From Allorhizocola rhizosphaerae (GTDB lineage: Bacteria; Actinomycetota; Actinomycetes; Mycobacteriales; Micromonosporaceae), in NCBI RefSeq assembly GCF_003426775.1, contig NZ_QJUG01000034.1:1-51115 (forward strand): 51,115 nt of DNA, read 5' to 3'. Below the pieces are notes generated by a model that saw only the letters and a list, made by a program, of their open reading frames with translations, made no database searches and had not been told where the DNA came from. A program made the position numbers and the translations under genes. Below are positions 50,686 through 51,115 of this stretch, one piece after another. The first letter of the stretch is position 1. Each line of letters begins with the position of its first letter.

Positions 50686-51115
50686 ATGGGTGAGCCGGAA
50701 CTGCCGGAGCCGGAGACCGCGAGCAGCCTGGACGAGTTGGTCGTCCGGCTGCGGCTGCTCAAGGTGCTCTGTGGTGACCGCCCGTACTCGGCGATAGCCA
50801 AGGCGGTCAACGACGCGTGGCGCAGGGACGGCAAGCCGCCCTGCGAGTGGACCACGAGAAGCACGGTCGCGGGCTACTTCGCCCTGGGGCGGCGGCGCCT
50901 CGATGAGGAATTGCTTGTCAGCATCGTGCGGGCCCTGCACCCGGACGCCGACTACGTGCGCCGGTGGCGCCGGGTGCTGCGCGGCATCCGGGGAAGCAGC
51001 GCGCTGGCGGCGCCGGTGGCCGCCCGCCTCGGGCTGCCCGACCCGCCGCCGGAGACGTTCGAGCGGGACGCGCCGCTGCGACGCCTGATGGCCCTGGTCC
51101 GCGAGCGGGACGCCT
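50686..51115 (+). CDS. HTH-domain protein, N-terminal part of a probable large ATPase/TPR regulator
   Basis: Partial: 143 codons from ATG 50686 are open to the right edge. The N-terminus (SLDELVVRLRLLKVLCG, then YSAIAKAVNDAWR and RSTVAGYFALGRRRLDEELLVSIVRALHP) is the helix-turn-helix module that opens many actinomycete NB-ARC/TPR proteins. About residue 130 on (APLRRLMALVRERDA) is the start of the next domain. No strong ribosome site precedes the ATG, and the nearby GTG/ATG codons are out of frame. It diverges from the Cys-rich peptide gene with 136 bp between starts, so it might regulate it; that is inference. Confidence 0.7.
   Translation, partial: MGEPELPEPETASSLDELVVRLRLLKVLCGDRPYSAIAKAVNDAWRRDGKPPCEWTTRSTVAGYFALGRRRLDEELLVSIVRALHPDADYVRRWRRVLRGIRGSSALAAPVAARLGLPDPPPETFERDAPLRRLMALVRERDA

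Overview
The window is high-GC DNA with actinomycete gene architecture: GTG starts, strong GGAGG ribosome sites, four-base stop/start overlaps, SARP and AfsR-type regulators, an F420-type LLM oxidoreductase, GltBD and a rare TTA codon in a pathway regulator. The recurrent CACTGTGGAC-like strings remind me of Pseudonocardiales, but that placement is only an impression.

Left part (1-14 kb). A partial AfsR-like SARP/NB-ARC regulator runs off the left edge. Then comes a minus-strand three-gene unit: a 2213-residue secreted multi-LamG protein, an 1848-residue RHS/YD-repeat protein with an unrecognised C-terminal tail, and a small all-helical gene placed where an immunity gene would be. This looks like a polymorphic-toxin locus.

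14-19 kb. A secreted CE2-type esterase with a ricin-B lectin domain (minus) and a secreted GH33 sialidase with a C-terminal LamG domain (plus) diverge from a 0.8 kb spacer. The esterase promoter carries a palindrome between its -35 and -10 boxes.

19-31.6 kb. This is a compact type II polyketide locus. A nearly gapless minus-strand operon encodes fused acetyl-CoA carboxylase AccDA, AccB, AccC, ACP, aromatase/cyclase, cupin, KS-alpha, KS-beta and an ABM-ABM-FAD hydroxylase fusion. A TcmI-type cyclase and an FAD oxidoreductase lie divergently at the far end, and a SARP with a TTA codon diverges from accDA. There is no ketoreductase, starter KSIII, methyltransferase, glycosyltransferase or transporter. 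A non-reduced, acetate-primed aromatic product close to the spore-pigment (whiE) type is therefore the best guess. The KS-beta carries Ala where chain-length factors have a conserved Gln.

31.7-35.1 kb. An overlapping HTTM-membrane-protein/DUF5819-like pair (SdpB/SdpA-like arrangement) follows a secreted ice-binding-like (DUF3494) protein with a long Gly/His-rich tail.

35.9-51 kb is more housekeeping-like: gltBD, an LLM oxidoreductase, a nucleoside deaminase, RtcB RNA ligase, an APH-fold kinase-like protein, a secreted trypsin-like protease, an SDR with an operator-like palindrome, and an alpha/beta hydrolase divergent from a leaderless TetR gene. At the right edge are a 66-residue Cys-rich peptide gene with a strong RBS and terminator, and a partial HTH protein.
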